From: Sipunculus nudus
Taxonomy: Eukaryota; Annelida; Sipuncula; Golfingiida; Sipunculidae
Assembly (NCBI GenBank): GCA_026874595.1
Contig: CM049309.1
Span: 75,314,426 to 75,378,425, forward strand
Length of the DNA stretch: 64,000 nucleotides
Direction: 5' to 3'
Below are positions 32,130 to 47,540 of the stretch, piece by piece (the stretch's first letter is position 1; each line of letters begins with the position of its first letter). The notes below the pieces were generated by a model. It saw only the letters and a list, made by a program, of their open reading frames with translations. It was not told where the DNA came from and did no database searches. The position numbers were made by a program, and so were the translations under genes.

Positions 32130-33368
32130 TTGTTTGTCACCACTCTCCTGGCCACAATTTTGCCACAATAACCTTGAAACTTACAGGGATGTTCGAAAAC
32201 GTAATTTCTAGGTGCCCTATTGTTTTTGGTCAACATTGCTCCAGGGTCAAGGGTCAAGGTCACGACAGGTATGGTTAACGGTTTTTGCACTATAACTTCG
32301 CCATAAATAGGCTTATCCACTTCTGCAATAGCTCATTTTTTTCGTCATCACCTGGCCTTTCTTTTGACATGTAGCTTACTTAAATTTGCCGTTACCATGG
32401 TTACATTTTTTGGGCAAAATTCATGGAAATTGGAAATAACACGACCATTTTTTGTAACTTTGTCAATTTTTAAGCTACAGACGTCTGGTTTTGGTCATTA
32501 TGTACCTTATGGGCAGCTTGACATGATAAAACTGAAAGTCTCACCAAATCTCGCACCATTTCTCGTCAAACGAGAGTCTTCGAGATTTCATTAAATATGA
32601 CCTACAGGTTGCATTTTTTTAACAATGGCTTTGAAATTGATATATTTTGTGTTATTTATAAATATCTCGAAATCAGTTTTTCATTTTTTGGAAATAGCCA
32701 CCAGGGGGCGTGGTACATGAAACACTGTAACATGTCATTTTTCTGCAATATCTCAAAAAATATTAAACGTGACACCATTTTTTTTGGTCGTATCTGAAAC
32801 TAGGAACATTGGCTTATCTCTTCGCACATGTTGCTTTGTGCTGCCGTTACCATGGTTACCAAATTTTGGGGTAAAACTTGACAATCTGAAAATTCGGAGT
32901 TTTCCAGATTCTATCTCTGTTGATATTTGCGATAGAAAGGTCTGGTTTTTGGCGTTAGACAGCATCCCTCTAGTTCTAAGCCGTTCAATCGCAAGTCTCG
33001 TCATATCTCGCACCGTTTCTCGTGAAACGAGAACACGTGACCATTCAAAGAAATGCCTATAATTCTGTCATTTTTCACGCTACAGACACATGGTTTGCAG
33101 CGCTGGATAGCGGCTGACACTCGCAGTCACATTCAGGGGTCACATTGTTAGTCTCGTCAAATCTCGCGCCGTTTTTCACCATACCACGAAGACACTCGCC
33201 GTCGCCGCAAGTGGCGGCAGGGTCCTTACGGTGGGCGGCCGGCGTGTGCAGCGGTCCGTGACGGCCTCTCCGGGCCCCATCTATGATCATACATGTTGGA
33301 GGCACAGTCCATACTTTATTGCTTGCCGGAAATCTTCGATTTCCGCAAGCATATTGGTCAGTTGCGTA

Positions 33369-33415
<47 letters not shown>

Positions 33416-34654
33416 TTGTTTGTCACCACTCTCCTGGCCACAATTTTGCCACAATAACCTTGAAACTTACAGGGATGTTCGAAAACGTAATTTCTAGGTG
33501 CCCTATTGTTTTTGGTCAACATTGCTCCAGGGTCAAGGGTCAAGGTCACGACAGGTATGGTTAACGGTTTTTGCACTATAACTTCGCCATAAATAGGCTT
33601 ATCCACTTCTGCAATAGCTCATTTTTTTCGTCATCACCTGGCCTTTCTTTTGACATGTAGCTTACTTAAATTTGCCGTTACCATGGTTACATTTTTTGGG
33701 CAAAATTCATGGAAATTGGAAATAACACGACCATTTTTTGTAACTTTGTCAATTTTTAAGCTACAGACGTCTGGTTTTGGTCATTATGTACCTTATGGGC
33801 AGCTTGACATGATAAAACTGAAAGTCTCACCAAATCTCGCACCATTTCTCGTCAAACGAGAGTCTTCGAGATTTCATTAAATATGACCTACAGGTTGCAT
33901 TTTTTTAACAATGGCTTTGAAATTGATATATTTTGTGTTATTTATAAATATCTCGAAATCAGTTTTTCATTTTTTGGAAATAGCCACCAGGGGGCGTGGT
34001 ACATGAAACACTGTAACATGTCATTTTTCTGCAATATCTCAAAAAATATTAAACGTGACACCATTTTTTTTGGTCGTATCTGAAACTAGGAACATTGGCT
34101 TATCTCTTCGCACATGTTGCTTTGTGCTGCCGTTACCATGGTTACCAAATTTTGGGGTAAAACTTGACAATCTGAAAATTCGGAGTTTTCCAGATTCTAT
34201 CTCTGTTGATATTTGCGATAGAAAGGTCTGGTTTTTGGCGTTAGACAGCATCCCTCTAGTTCTAAGCCGTTCAATCGCAAGTCTCGTCATATCTCGCACC
34301 GTTTCTCGTGAAACGAGAACACGTGACCATTCAAAGAAATGCCTATAATTCTGTCATTTTTCACGCTACAGACACATGGTTTGCAGCGCTGGATAGCGGC
34401 TGACACTCGCAGTCACATTCAGGGGTCACATTGTTAGTCTCGTCAAATCTCGCGCCGTTTTTCACCATACCACGAAGACACTCGCCGTCGCCGCAAGTGG
34501 CGGCAGGGTCCTTACGGTGGGCGGCCGGCGTGTGCAGCGGTCCGTGACGGCCTCTCCGGGCCCCATCTATGATCATACATGTTGGAGGCACAGTCCATAC
34601 TTTATTGCTTGCCGGAAATCTTCGATTTCCGCAAGCATATTGGTCAGTTGCGTA

Positions 34655-34701
<47 letters not shown>

Positions 34702-35940
34702 TTGTTTGTCACCACTCTCCTGGCCACAATTTTGCCACAATAACCTTGAAACTTACAGGGATGTTCGAAAACGTAATTTCTAGGTGCCCTATTGTTTTTG
34801 GTCAACATTGCTCCAGGGTCAAGGGTCAAGGTCACGACAGGTATGGTTAACGGTTTTTGCACTATAACTTCGCCATAAATAGGCTTATCCACTTCTGCAA
34901 TAGCTCATTTTTTTCGTCATCACCTGGCCTTTCTTTTGACATGTAGCTTACTTAAATTTGCCGTTACCATGGTTACATTTTTTGGGCAAAATTCATGGAA
35001 ATTGGAAATAACACGACCATTTTTTGTAACTTTGTCAATTTTTAAGCTACAGACGTCTGGTTTTGGTCATTATGTACCTTATGGGCAGCTTGACATGATA
35101 AAACTGAAAGTCTCACCAAATCTCGCACCATTTCTCGTCAAACGAGAGTCTTCGAGATTTCATTAAATATGACCTACAGGTTGCATTTTTTTAACAATGG
35201 CTTTGAAATTGATATATTTTGTGTTATTTATAAATATCTCGAAATCAGTTTTTCATTTTTTGGAAATAGCCACCAGGGGGCGTGGTACATGAAACACTGT
35301 AACATGTCATTTTTCTGCAATATCTCAAAAAATATTAAACGTGACACCATTTTTTTTGGTCGTATCTGAAACTAGGAACATTGGCTTATCTCTTCGCACA
35401 TGTTGCTTTGTGCTGCCGTTACCATGGTTACCAAATTTTGGGGTAAAACTTGACAATCTGAAAATTCGGAGTTTTCCAGATTCTATCTCTGTTGATATTT
35501 GCGATAGAAAGGTCTGGTTTTTGGCGTTAGACAGCATCCCTCTAGTTCTAAGCCGTTCAATCGCAAGTCTCGTCATATCTCGCACCGTTTCTCGTGAAAC
35601 GAGAACACGTGACCATTCAAAGAAATGCCTATAATTCTGTCATTTTTCACGCTACAGACACATGGTTTGCAGCGCTGGATAGCGGCTGACACTCGCAGTC
35701 ACATTCAGGGGTCACATTGTTAGTCTCGTCAAATCTCGCGCCGTTTTTCACCATACCACGAAGACACTCGCCGTCGCCGCAAGTGGCGGCAGGGTCCTTA
35801 CGGTGGGCGGCCGGCGTGTGCAGCGGTCCGTGACGGCCTCTCCGGGCCCCATCTATGATCATACATGTTGGAGGCACAGTCCATACTTTATTGCTTGCCG
35901 GAAATCTTCGATTTCCGCAAGCATATTGGTCAGTTGCGTA

Positions 35941-35983
<43 letters not shown>

Positions 35984-37222
35984 TTGTTTGTCACCACTCT
36001 CCTGGCCACAATTTTGCCACAATAACCTTGAAACTTACAGGGATGTTCGAAAACGTAATTTCTAGGTGCCCTATTGTTTTTGGTCAACATTGCTCCAGGG
36101 TCAAGGGTCAAGGTCACGACAGGTATGGTTAACGGTTTTTGCACTATAACTTCGCCATAAATAGGCTTATCCACTTCTGCAATAGCTCATTTTTTTCGTC
36201 ATCACCTGGCCTTTCTTTTGACATGTAGCTTACTTAAATTTGCCGTTACCATGGTTACATTTTTTGGGCAAAATTCATGGAAATTGGAAATAACACGACC
36301 ATTTTTTGTAACTTTGTCAATTTTTAAGCTACAGACGTCTGGTTTTGGTCATTATGTACCTTATGGGCAGCTTGACATGATAAAACTGAAAGTCTCACCA
36401 AATCTCGCACCATTTCTCGTCAAACGAGAGTCTTCGAGATTTCATTAAATATGACCTACAGGTTGCATTTTTTTAACAATGGCTTTGAAATTGATATATT
36501 TTGTGTTATTTATAAATATCTCGAAATCAGTTTTTCATTTTTTGGAAATAGCCACCAGGGGGCGTGGTACATGAAACACTGTAACATGTCATTTTTCTGC
36601 AATATCTCAAAAAATATTAAACGTGACACCATTTTTTTTGGTCGTATCTGAAACTAGGAACATTGGCTTATCTCTTCGCACATGTTGCTTTGTGCTGCCG
36701 TTACCATGGTTACCAAATTTTGGGGTAAAACTTGACAATCTGAAAATTCGGAGTTTTCCAGATTCTATCTCTGTTGATATTTGCGATAGAAAGGTCTGGT
36801 TTTTGGCGTTACACAGCATCCCTCTAGTTCTAAGCCGTTCAATCGCAAGTCTCGTCATATCTCGCACCGTTTCTCGTGAAACGAGAACACGTGACCATTC
36901 AAAGAAATGCCTATAATTCTGTCATTTTTCACGCTACAGACACATGGTTTGCAGCGCTGGATAGCGGCTGACACTCGCAGTCACATTCAGGGGTCACATT
37001 GTTAGTCTCGTCAAATCTCGCGCCGTTTTTCACCATACCACGAAGACACTCGCCGTCGCCGCAAGTGGCGGCAGGGTCCTTACGGTGGGCGGCCGGCGTG
37101 TGCAGCGGTCCGTGACGGCCTCTCCGGGCCCCATCTATGATCATACATGTTGGAGGCACAGTCCATACTTTATTGCTTGCCGGAAATCTTCGATTTCCGC
37201 AAGCATATTGGTCAGTTGCGTA

Positions 37223-37269
<47 letters not shown>

Positions 37270-38508
37270 TTGTTTGTCACCACTCTCCTGGCCACAATTT
37301 TGCCACAATAACCTTGAAACTTACAGGGATGTTCGAAAACGTAATTTCTAGGTGCCCTATTGTTTTTGGTCAACATTGCTCCAGGGTCAAGGGTCAAGGT
37401 CACGACAGGTATGGTTAACGGTTTTTGCACTATAACTTCGCCATAAATAGGCTTATCCACTTCTGCAATAGCTCATTTTTTTCGTCATCACCTGGCCTTT
37501 CTTTTGACATGTAGCTTACTTAAATTTGCCGTTACCATGGTTACATTTTTTGGGCAAAATTCATGGAAATTGGAAATAACACGACCATTTTTTGTAACTT
37601 TGTCAATTTTTAAGCTACAGACGTCTGGTTTTGGTCATTATGTACCTTATGGGCAGCTTGACATGATAAAACTGAAAGTCTCACCAAATCTCGCACCATT
37701 TCTCGTCAAACGAGAGTCTTCGAGATTTCATTAAATATGACCTACAGGTTGCATTTTTTTAACAATGGCTTTGAAATTGATATATTTTGTGTTATTTATA
37801 AATATCTCGAAATCAGTTTTTCATTTTTTGGAAATAGCCACCAGGGGGCGTGGTACATGAAACACTGTAACATGTCATTTTTCTGCAATATCTCAAAAAA
37901 TATTAAACGTGACACCATTTTTTTTGGTCGTATCTGAAACTAGGAACATTGGCTTATCTCTTCGCACATGTTGCTTTGTGCTGCCGTTACCATGGTTACC
38001 AAATTTTGGGGTAAAACTTGACAATCTGAAAATTCGGAGTTTTCCAGATTCTATCTCTGTTGATATTTGCGATAGAAAGGTCTGGTTTTTGGCGTTAGAC
38101 AGCATCCCTCTAGTTCTAAGCCGTTCAATCGCAAGTCTCGTCATATCTCGCACCGTTTCTCGTGAAACGAGAACACGTGACCATTCAAAGAAATGCCTAT
38201 AATTCTGTCATTTTTCACGCTACAGACACATGGTTTGCAGCGCTGGATAGCGGCTGACACTCGCAGTCACATTCAGGGGTCACATTGTTAGTCTCGTCAA
38301 ATCTCGCGCCGTTTTTCACCATACCACGAAGACACTCGCCGTCGCCGCAAGTGGCGGCAGGGTCCTTACGGTGGGCGGCCGGCGTGTGCAGCGGTCCGTG
38401 ACGGCCTCTCCGGGCCCCATCTATGATCATACATGTTGGAGGCACAGTCCATACTTTATTGCTTGCCGGAAATCTTCGATTTCCGCAAGCATATTGGTCA
38501 GTTGCGTA

Positions 38509-38559
<51 letters not shown>

Positions 38560-39806
38560 TTGTTTGTCACCACTCTCCTGGCCACAATTTTGCCACAATA
38601 ACCTTGAAACTTACAGGGATGTTCGAAAACGTAATTTCTAGGTGCCCTATTGTTTTTGGTCAACATTGCTCCAGGGTCAAGGGTCAAGGTCACGACAGGT
38701 ATGGTTAACGGTTTTTGCACTATAACTTCGCCATAAATAGGCTTATCCACTTCTGCAATAGCTCATTTTTTTCGTCATCACCTGGCCTTTCTTTTGACAT
38801 GTAGCTTACTTAAATTTGCCGTTACCATGGTTACATTTTTTGGGCAAAATTCATGGAAATTGGAAATAACACGACCATTTTTTGTAACTTTGTCAATTTT
38901 TAAGCTACAGACGTCTGGTTTTGGTCATTATGTACCTTATGGGCAGCTTGACATGATAAAACTGAAAGTCTCACCAAATCTCGCACCATTTCTCGTCAAA
39001 CGAGAGTCTTCGAGATTTCATTAAATATGACCTACAGGTTGCATTTTTTTAACAATGGCTTTGAAATTGATATATTTTGTGTTATTTATAAATATCTCGA
39101 AATCAGTTTTTCATTTTTTGGAAATAGCCACCAGGGGGCGTGGTACATGAAACACTGTAACATGTCATTTTTCTGCAATATCTCAAAAAATATTAAACGT
39201 GACACCATTTTTTTTGGTCGTATCTGAAACTAGGAACATTGGCTTATCTCTTCGCACATGTTGCTTTGTGCTGCCGTTACCATGGTTACCAAATTTTGGG
39301 GTAAAACTTGACAATCTGAAAATTCGGAGTTTTCCAGATTCTATCTCTGTTGATATTTGCGATAGAAAGGTCTGGTTTTTGGCGTTAGACAGCATCCCTC
39401 TAGTTCTAAGCCGTTCAATCGCAAGTCTCGTCATATCTCGCACCGTTTCTCGTGAAACGAGAACACGTGACCATTCAAAGAAATGCCTATAATTCTGTCA
39501 TTTTTCACGCTACAGACACATGGTTTGCAGCGCTGGATAGCGGCTGACACTCGCAGTCACATTCAGGGGTCACATTGTTAGTCTCGTCAAATCTCGCGCC
39601 GTTTTTCACCATACCACGAAGACACTCGCCGTCGCCGCAAGTGGCGGCAGGGTCCTTACGGTGGGCGGCCGGCGTGTGCAGCGGTCCGTGACGGCCTCTC
39701 CGGGCCCCATCTATGATCATACATGTTGGAGGCACAGTCCATACTTTATTGCTTGCCGGAAATCTTCGATTTCCGCAAGCATATTGGTCAGTTGCGTATG
39801 TCTGTT

Positions 39807-39845
<39 letters not shown>

Positions 39846-41084
39846 TTGTTTGTCACCACTCTCCTGGCCACAATTTTGCCACAATAACCTTGAAACTTAC
39901 AGGGATGTTCGAAAACGTAATTTCTAGGTGCCCTATTGTTTTTGGTCAACATTGCTCCAGGGTCAAGGGTCAAGGTCACGACAGGTATGGTTAACGGTTT
40001 TTGCACTATAACTTCGCCATAAATAGGCTTATCCACTTCTGCAATAGCTCATTTTTTTCGTCATCACCTGGCCTTTCTTTTGACATGTAGCTTACTTAAA
40101 TTTGCCGTTACCATGGTTACATTTTTTGGGCAAAATTCATGGAAATTGGAAATAACACGACCATTTTTTGTAACTTTGTCAATTTTTAAGCTACAGACGT
40201 CTGGTTTTGGTCATTATGTACCTTATGGGCAGCTTGACATGATAAAACTGAAAGTCTCACCAAATCTCGCACCATTTCTCGTCAAACGAGAGTCTTCGAG
40301 ATTTCATTAAATATGACCTACAGGTTGCATTTTTTTAACAATGGCTTTGAAATTGATATATTTTGTGTTATTTATAAATATCTCGAAATCAGTTTTTCAT
40401 TTTTTGGAAATAGCCACCAGGGGGCGTGGTACATGAAACACTGTAACATGTCATTTTTCTGCAATATCTCAAAAAATATTAAACGTGACACCATTTTTTT
40501 TGGTCGTATCTGAAACTAGGAACATTGGCTTATCTCTTCGCACATGTTGCTTTGTGCTGCCGTTACCATGGTTACCAAATTTTGGGGTAAAACTTGACAA
40601 TCTGAAAATTCGGAGTTTTCCAGATTCTATCTCTGTTGATATTTGCGATAGAAAGGTCTGGTTTTTGGCGTTAGACAGCATCCCTCTAGTTCTAAGCCGT
40701 TCAATCGCAAGTCTCGTCATATCTCGCACCGTTTCTCGTGAAACGAGAACACGTGACCATTCAAAGAAATGCCTATAATTCTGTCATTTTTCACGCTACA
40801 GACACATGGTTTGCAGCGCTGGATAGCGGCTGACACTCGCAGTCACATTCAGGGGTCACATTGTTAGTCTCGTCAAATCTCGCGCCGTTTTTCACCATAC
40901 CACGAAGACACTCGCCGTCGCCGCAAGTGGCGGCAGGGTCCTTACGGTGGGCGGCCGGCGTGTGCAGCGGTCCGTGACGGCCTCTCCGGGCCCCATCTAT
41001 GATCATACATGTTGGAGGCACAGTCCATACTTTATTGCTTGCCGGAAATCTTCGATTTCCGCAAGCATATTGGTCAGTTGCGTA

Positions 41085-41131
<47 letters not shown>

Positions 41132-42370
41132 TTGTTTGTCACCACTCTCCTGGCCACAATTTTGCCACAATAACCTTGAAACTTACAGGGATGTTCGAAA
41201 ACGTAATTTCTAGGTGCCCTATTGTTTTTGGTCAACATTGCTCCAGGGTCAAGGGTCAAGGTCACGACAGGTATGGTTAACGGTTTTTGCACTATAACTT
41301 CGCCATAAATAGGCTTATCCACTTCTGCAATAGCTCATTTTTTTCGTCATCACCTGGCCTTTCTTTTGACATGTAGCTTACTTAAATTTGCCGTTACCAT
41401 GGTTACATTTTTTGGGCAAAATTCATGGAAATTGGAAATAACACGACCATTTTTTGTAACTTTGTCAATTTTTAAGCTACAGACGTCTGGTTTTGGTCAT
41501 TATGTACCTTATGGGCAGCTTGACATGATAAAACTGAAAGTCTCACCAAATCTCGCACCATTTCTCGTCAAACGAGAGTCTTCGAGATTTCATTAAATAT
41601 GACCTACAGGTTGCATTTTTTTAACAATGGCTTTGAAATTGATATATTTTGTGTTATTTATAAATATCTCGAAATCAGTTTTTCATTTTTTGGAAATAGC
41701 CACCAGGGGGCGTGGTACATGAAACACTGTAACATGTCATTTTTCTGCAATATCTCAAAAAATATTAAACGTGACACCATTTTTTTTGGTCGTATCTGAA
41801 ACTAGGAACATTGGCTTATCTCTTCGCACATGTTGCTTTGTGCTGCCGTTACCATGGTTACCAAATTTTGGGGTAAAACTTGACAATCTGAAAATTCGGA
41901 GTTTTCCAGATTCTATCTCTGTTGATATTTGCGATAGAAAGGTCTGGTTTTTGGCGTTAGACAGCATCCCTCTAGTTCTAAGCCGTTCAATCGCAAGTCT
42001 CGTCATATCTCGCACCGTTTCTCGTGAAACGAGAACACGTGACCATTCAAAGAAATGCCTATAATTCTGTCATTTTTCACGCTACAGACACATGGTTTGC
42101 AGCGCTGGATAGCGGCTGACACTCGCAGTCACATTCAGGGGTCACATTGTTAGTCTCGTCAAATCTCGCGCCGTTTTTCACCATACCACGAAGACACTCG
42201 CCGTCGCCGCAAGTGGCGGCAGGGTCCTTACGGTGGGCGGCCGGCGTGTGCAGCGGTCCGTGACGGCCTCTCCGGGCCCCATCTATGATCATACATGTTG
42301 GAGGCACAGTCCATACTTTATTGCTTGCCGGAAATCTTCGATTTCCGCAAGCATATTGGTCAGTTGCGTA

Positions 42371-42417
<47 letters not shown>

Positions 42418-43656
42418 TTGTTTGTCACCACTCTCCTGGCCACAATTTTGCCACAATAACCTTGAAACTTACAGGGATGTTCGAAAACGTAATTTCTAGG
42501 TGCCCTATTGTTTTTGGTCAACATTGCTCCAGGGTCAAGGGTCAAGGTCACGACAGGTATGGTTAACGGTTTTTGCACTATAACTTCGCCATAAATAGGC
42601 TTATCCACTTCTGCAATAGCTCATTTTTTTCGTCATCACCTGGCCTTTCTTTTGACATGTAGCTTACTTAAATTTGCCGTTACCATGGTTACATTTTTTG
42701 GGCAAAATTCATGGAAATTGGAAATAACACGACCATTTTTTGTAACTTTGTCAATTTTTAAGCTACAGACGTCTGGTTTTGGTCATTATGTACCTTATGG
42801 GCAGCTTGACATGATAAAACTGAAAGTCTCACCAAATCTCGCACCATTTCTCGTCAAACGAGAGTCTTCGAGATTTCATTAAATATGACCTACAGGTTGC
42901 ATTTTTTTAACAATGGCTTTGAAATTGATATATTTTGTGTTATTTATAAATATCTCGAAATCAGTTTTTCATTTTTTGGAAATAGCCACCAGGGGGCGTG
43001 GTACATGAAACACTGTAACATGTCATTTTTCTGCAATATCTCAAAAAATATTAAACGTGACACCATTTTTTTTGGTCGTATCTGAAACTAGGAACATTGG
43101 CTTATCTCTTCGCACATGTTGCTTTGTGCTGCCGTTACCATGGTTACCAAATTTTGGGGTAAAACTTGACAATCTGAAAATTCGGAGTTTTCCAGATTCT
43201 ATCTCTGTTGATATTTGCGATAGAAAGGTCTGGTTTTTGGCGTTAGACAGCATCCCTCTAGTTCTAAGCCGTTCAATCGCAAGTCTCGTCATATCTCGCA
43301 CCGTTTCTCGTGAAACGAGAACACGTGACCATTCAAAGAAATGCCTATAATTCTGTCATTTTTCACGCTACAGACACATGGTTTGCAGCGCTGGATAGCG
43401 GCTGACACTCGCAGTCACATTCAGGGGTCACATTGTTAGTCTCGTCAAATCTCGCGCCGTTTTTCACCATACCACGAAGACACTCGCCGTCGCCGCAAGT
43501 GGCGGCAGGGTCCTTACGGTGGGCGGCCGGCGTGTGCAGCGGTCCGTGACGGCCTCTCCGGGCCCCATCTATGATCATACATGTTGGAGGCACAGTCCAT
43601 ACTTTATTGCTTGCCGGAAATCTTCGATTTCCGCAAGCATATTGGTCAGTTGCGTA

Positions 43657-43699
<43 letters not shown>

Positions 43700-44938
43700 T
43701 TGTTTGTCACCACTCTCCTGGCCACAATTTTGCCACAATAACCTTGAAACTTACAGGGATGTTCGAAAACGTAATTTCTAGGTGCCCTATTGTTTTTGGT
43801 CAACATTGCTCCAGGGTCAAGGGTCAAGGTCACGACAGGTATGGTTAACGGTTTTTGCACTATAACTTCGCCATAAATAGGCTTATCCACTTCTGCAATA
43901 GCTCATTTTTTTCGTCATCACCTGGCCTTTCTTTTGACATGTAGCTTACTTAAATTTGCCGTTACCATGGTTACATTTTTTGGGCAAAATTCATGGAAAT
44001 TGGAAATAACACGACCATTTTTTGTAACTTTGTCAATTTTTAAGCTACAGACGTCTGGTTTTGGTCATTATGTACCTTATGGGCAGCTTGACATGATAAA
44101 ACTGAAAGTCTCACCAAATCTCGCACCATTTCTCGTCAAACGAGAGTCTTCGAGATTTCATTAAATATGACCTACAGGTTGCATTTTTTTAACAATGGCT
44201 TTGAAATTGATATATTTTGTGTTATTTATAAATATCTCGAAATCAGTTTTTCATTTTTTGGAAATAGCCACCAGGGGGCGTGGTACATGAAACACTGTAA
44301 CATGTCATTTTTCTGCAATATCTCAAAAAATATTAAACGTGACACCATTTTTTTTGGTCGTATCTGAAACTAGGAACATTGGCTTATCTCTTCGCACATG
44401 TTGCTTTGTGCTGCCGTTACCATGGTTACCAAATTTTGGGGTAAAACTTGACAATCTGAAAATTCGGAGTTTTCCAGATTCTATCTCTGTTGATATTTGC
44501 GATAGAAAGGTCTGGTTTTTGGCGTTAGACAGCATCCCTCTAGTTCTAAGCCGTTCAATCGCAAGTCTCGTCATATCTCGCACCGTTTCTCGTGAAACGA
44601 GAACACGTGACCATTCAAAGAAATGCCTATAATTCTGTCATTTTTCACGCTACAGACACATGGTTTGCAGCGCTGGATAGCGGCTGACACTCGCAGTCAC
44701 ATTCAGGGGTCACATTGTTAGTCTCGTCAAATCTCGCGCCGTTTTTCACCATACCACGAAGACACTCGCCGTCGCCGCAAGTGGCGGCAGGGTCCTTACG
44801 GTGGGCGGCCGGCGTGTGCAGCGGTCCGTGACGGCCTCTCCGGGCCCCATCTATGATCATACATGTTGGAGGCACAGTCCATACTTTATTGCTTGCCGGA
44901 AATCTTCGATTTCCGCAAGCATATTGGTCAGTTGCGTA

Positions 44939-44981
<43 letters not shown>

Positions 44982-46220
44982 TTGTTTGTCACCACTCTCC
45001 TGGCCACAATTTTGCCACAATAACCTTGAAACTTACAGGGATGTTCGAAAACGTAATTTCTAGGTGCCCTATTGTTTTTGGTCAACATTGCTCCAGGGTC
45101 AAGGGTCAAGGTCACGACAGGTATGGTTAACGGTTTTTGCACTATAACTTCGCCATAAATAGGCTTATCCACTTCTGCAATAGCTCATTTTTTTCGTCAT
45201 CACCTGGCCTTTCTTTTGACATGTAGCTTACTTAAATTTGCCGTTACCATGGTTACATTTTTTGGGCAAAATTCATGGAAATTGGAAATAACACGACCAT
45301 TTTTTGTAACTTTGTCAATTTTTAAGCTACAGACGTCTGGTTTTGGTCATTATGTACCTTATGGGCAGCTTGACATGATAAAACTGAAAGTCTCACCAAA
45401 TCTCGCACCATTTCTCGTCAAACGAGAGTCTTCGAGATTTCATTAAATATGACCTACAGGTTGCATTTTTTTAACAATGGCTTTGAAATTGATATATTTT
45501 GTGTTATTTATAAATATCTCGAAATCAGTTTTTCATTTTTTGGAAATAGCCACCAGGGGGCGTGGTACATGAAACACTGTAACATGTCATTTTTCTGCAA
45601 TATCTCAAAAAATATTAAACGTGACACCATTTTTTTTGGTCGTATCTGAAACTAGGAACATTGGCTTATCTCTTCGCACATGTTGCTTTGTGCTGCCGTT
45701 ACCATGGTTACCAAATTTTGGGGTAAAACTTGACAATCTGAAAATTCGGAGTTTTCCAGATTCTATCTCTGTTGATATTTGCGATAGAAAGGTCTGGTTT
45801 TTGGCGTTACACAGCATCCCTCTAGTTCTAAGCCGTTCAATCGCAAGTCTCGTCATATCTCGCACCGTTTCTCGTGAAACGAGAACACGTGACCATTCAA
45901 AGAAATGCCTATAATTCTGTCATTTTTCACGCTACAGACACATGGTTTGCAGCGCTGGATAGCGGCTGACACTCGCAGTCACATTCAGGGGTCACATTGT
46001 TAGTCTCGTCAAATCTCGCGCCGTTTTTCACCATACCACGAAGACACTCGCCGTCGCCGCAAGTGGCGGCAGGGTCCTTACGGTGGGCGGCCGGCGTGTG
46101 CAGCGGTCCGTGACGGCCTCTCCGGGCCCCATCTATGATCATACATGTTGGAGGCACAGTCCATACTTTATTGCTTGCCGGAAATCTTCGATTTCCGCAA
46201 GCATATTGGTCAGTTGCGTA

Positions 46221-46259
<39 letters not shown>

Positions 46260-47497
46260 TTGTTTGTCACCACTCTCCTGGCCACAATTTTGCCACAATA
46301 ACCTTGAAACTTACAGGGATGTTCGAAAACGTAATTTCTAGGTGCCCTATTGTTTTTGGTCAACATTGCTCCAGGGTCAAGGGTCAAGGTCACGACAGGT
46401 ATGGTTAACGGTTTTTGCACTATAACTTCGCCATAAATAGGCTTATCCACTTCTGCAATAGCTCATTTTTTTCGTCATCACCTGGCCTTTCTTTTGACAT
46501 GTAGCTTACTTAAATTTGCCGTTACCATGGTTACATTTTTTGGGCAAAATTCATGGAAATTGGAAATAACACGACCATTTTTTGTAACTTTGTCAATTTT
46601 TAAGCTACAGACGTCTGGTTTTGGTCATTATGTACCTTATGGGCAGCTTGACATGATAAAACTGAAAGTCTCACCAAATCTCGCACCATTTCTCGTCAAA
46701 CGAGAGTCTTCGAGATTTCATTAAATATGACCTACAGGTTGCATTTTTTTAACAATGGCTTTGAAATTGATATATTTTGTGTTATTTATAAATATCTCGA
46801 AATCAGTTTTTCATTTTTTGGAAATAGCCACCAGGGGGCGTGGTACATGAAACACTGTAACATGTCATTTTTCTGCAATATCTCAAAAAATATTAAACGT
46901 GACACCATTTTTTTGGTCGTATCTGAAACTAGGAACATTGGCTTATCTCTTCGCACATGTTGCTTTGTGCTGCCGTTACCATGGTTACCAAATTTTGGGG
47001 TAAAACTTGACAATCTGAAAATTCGGAGTTTTCCAGATTCTATCTCTGTTGATATTTGCGATAGAAAGGTCTGGTTTTTGGCGTTACACAGCATCCCTCT
47101 AGTTCTAAGCCGTTCAATCGCAAGTCTCGTCATATCTCGCACCGTTTCTCGTGAAACGAGAACACGTGACCATTCAAAGAAATGCCTATAATTCTGTCAT
47201 TTTTCACGCTACAGACACATGGTTTGCAGCGCTGGATAGCGGCTGACACTCGCAGTCACATTCAGGGGTCACATTGTTAGTCTCGTCAAATCTCGCGCCG
47301 TTTTTCACCATACCACGAAGACACTCGCCGTCGCCGCAAGTGGCGGCAGGGTCCTTACGGTGGGCGGCCGGCGTGTGCAGCGGTCCGTGACGGCCTCTCC
47401 GGGCCCCATCTATGATCATACATGTTGGAGGCACAGTCCATACTTTATTGCTTGCCGGAAATCTTCGATTTCCGCAAGCATATTGGTCAGTTGCGTA

Positions 47498-47540
<43 letters not shown>
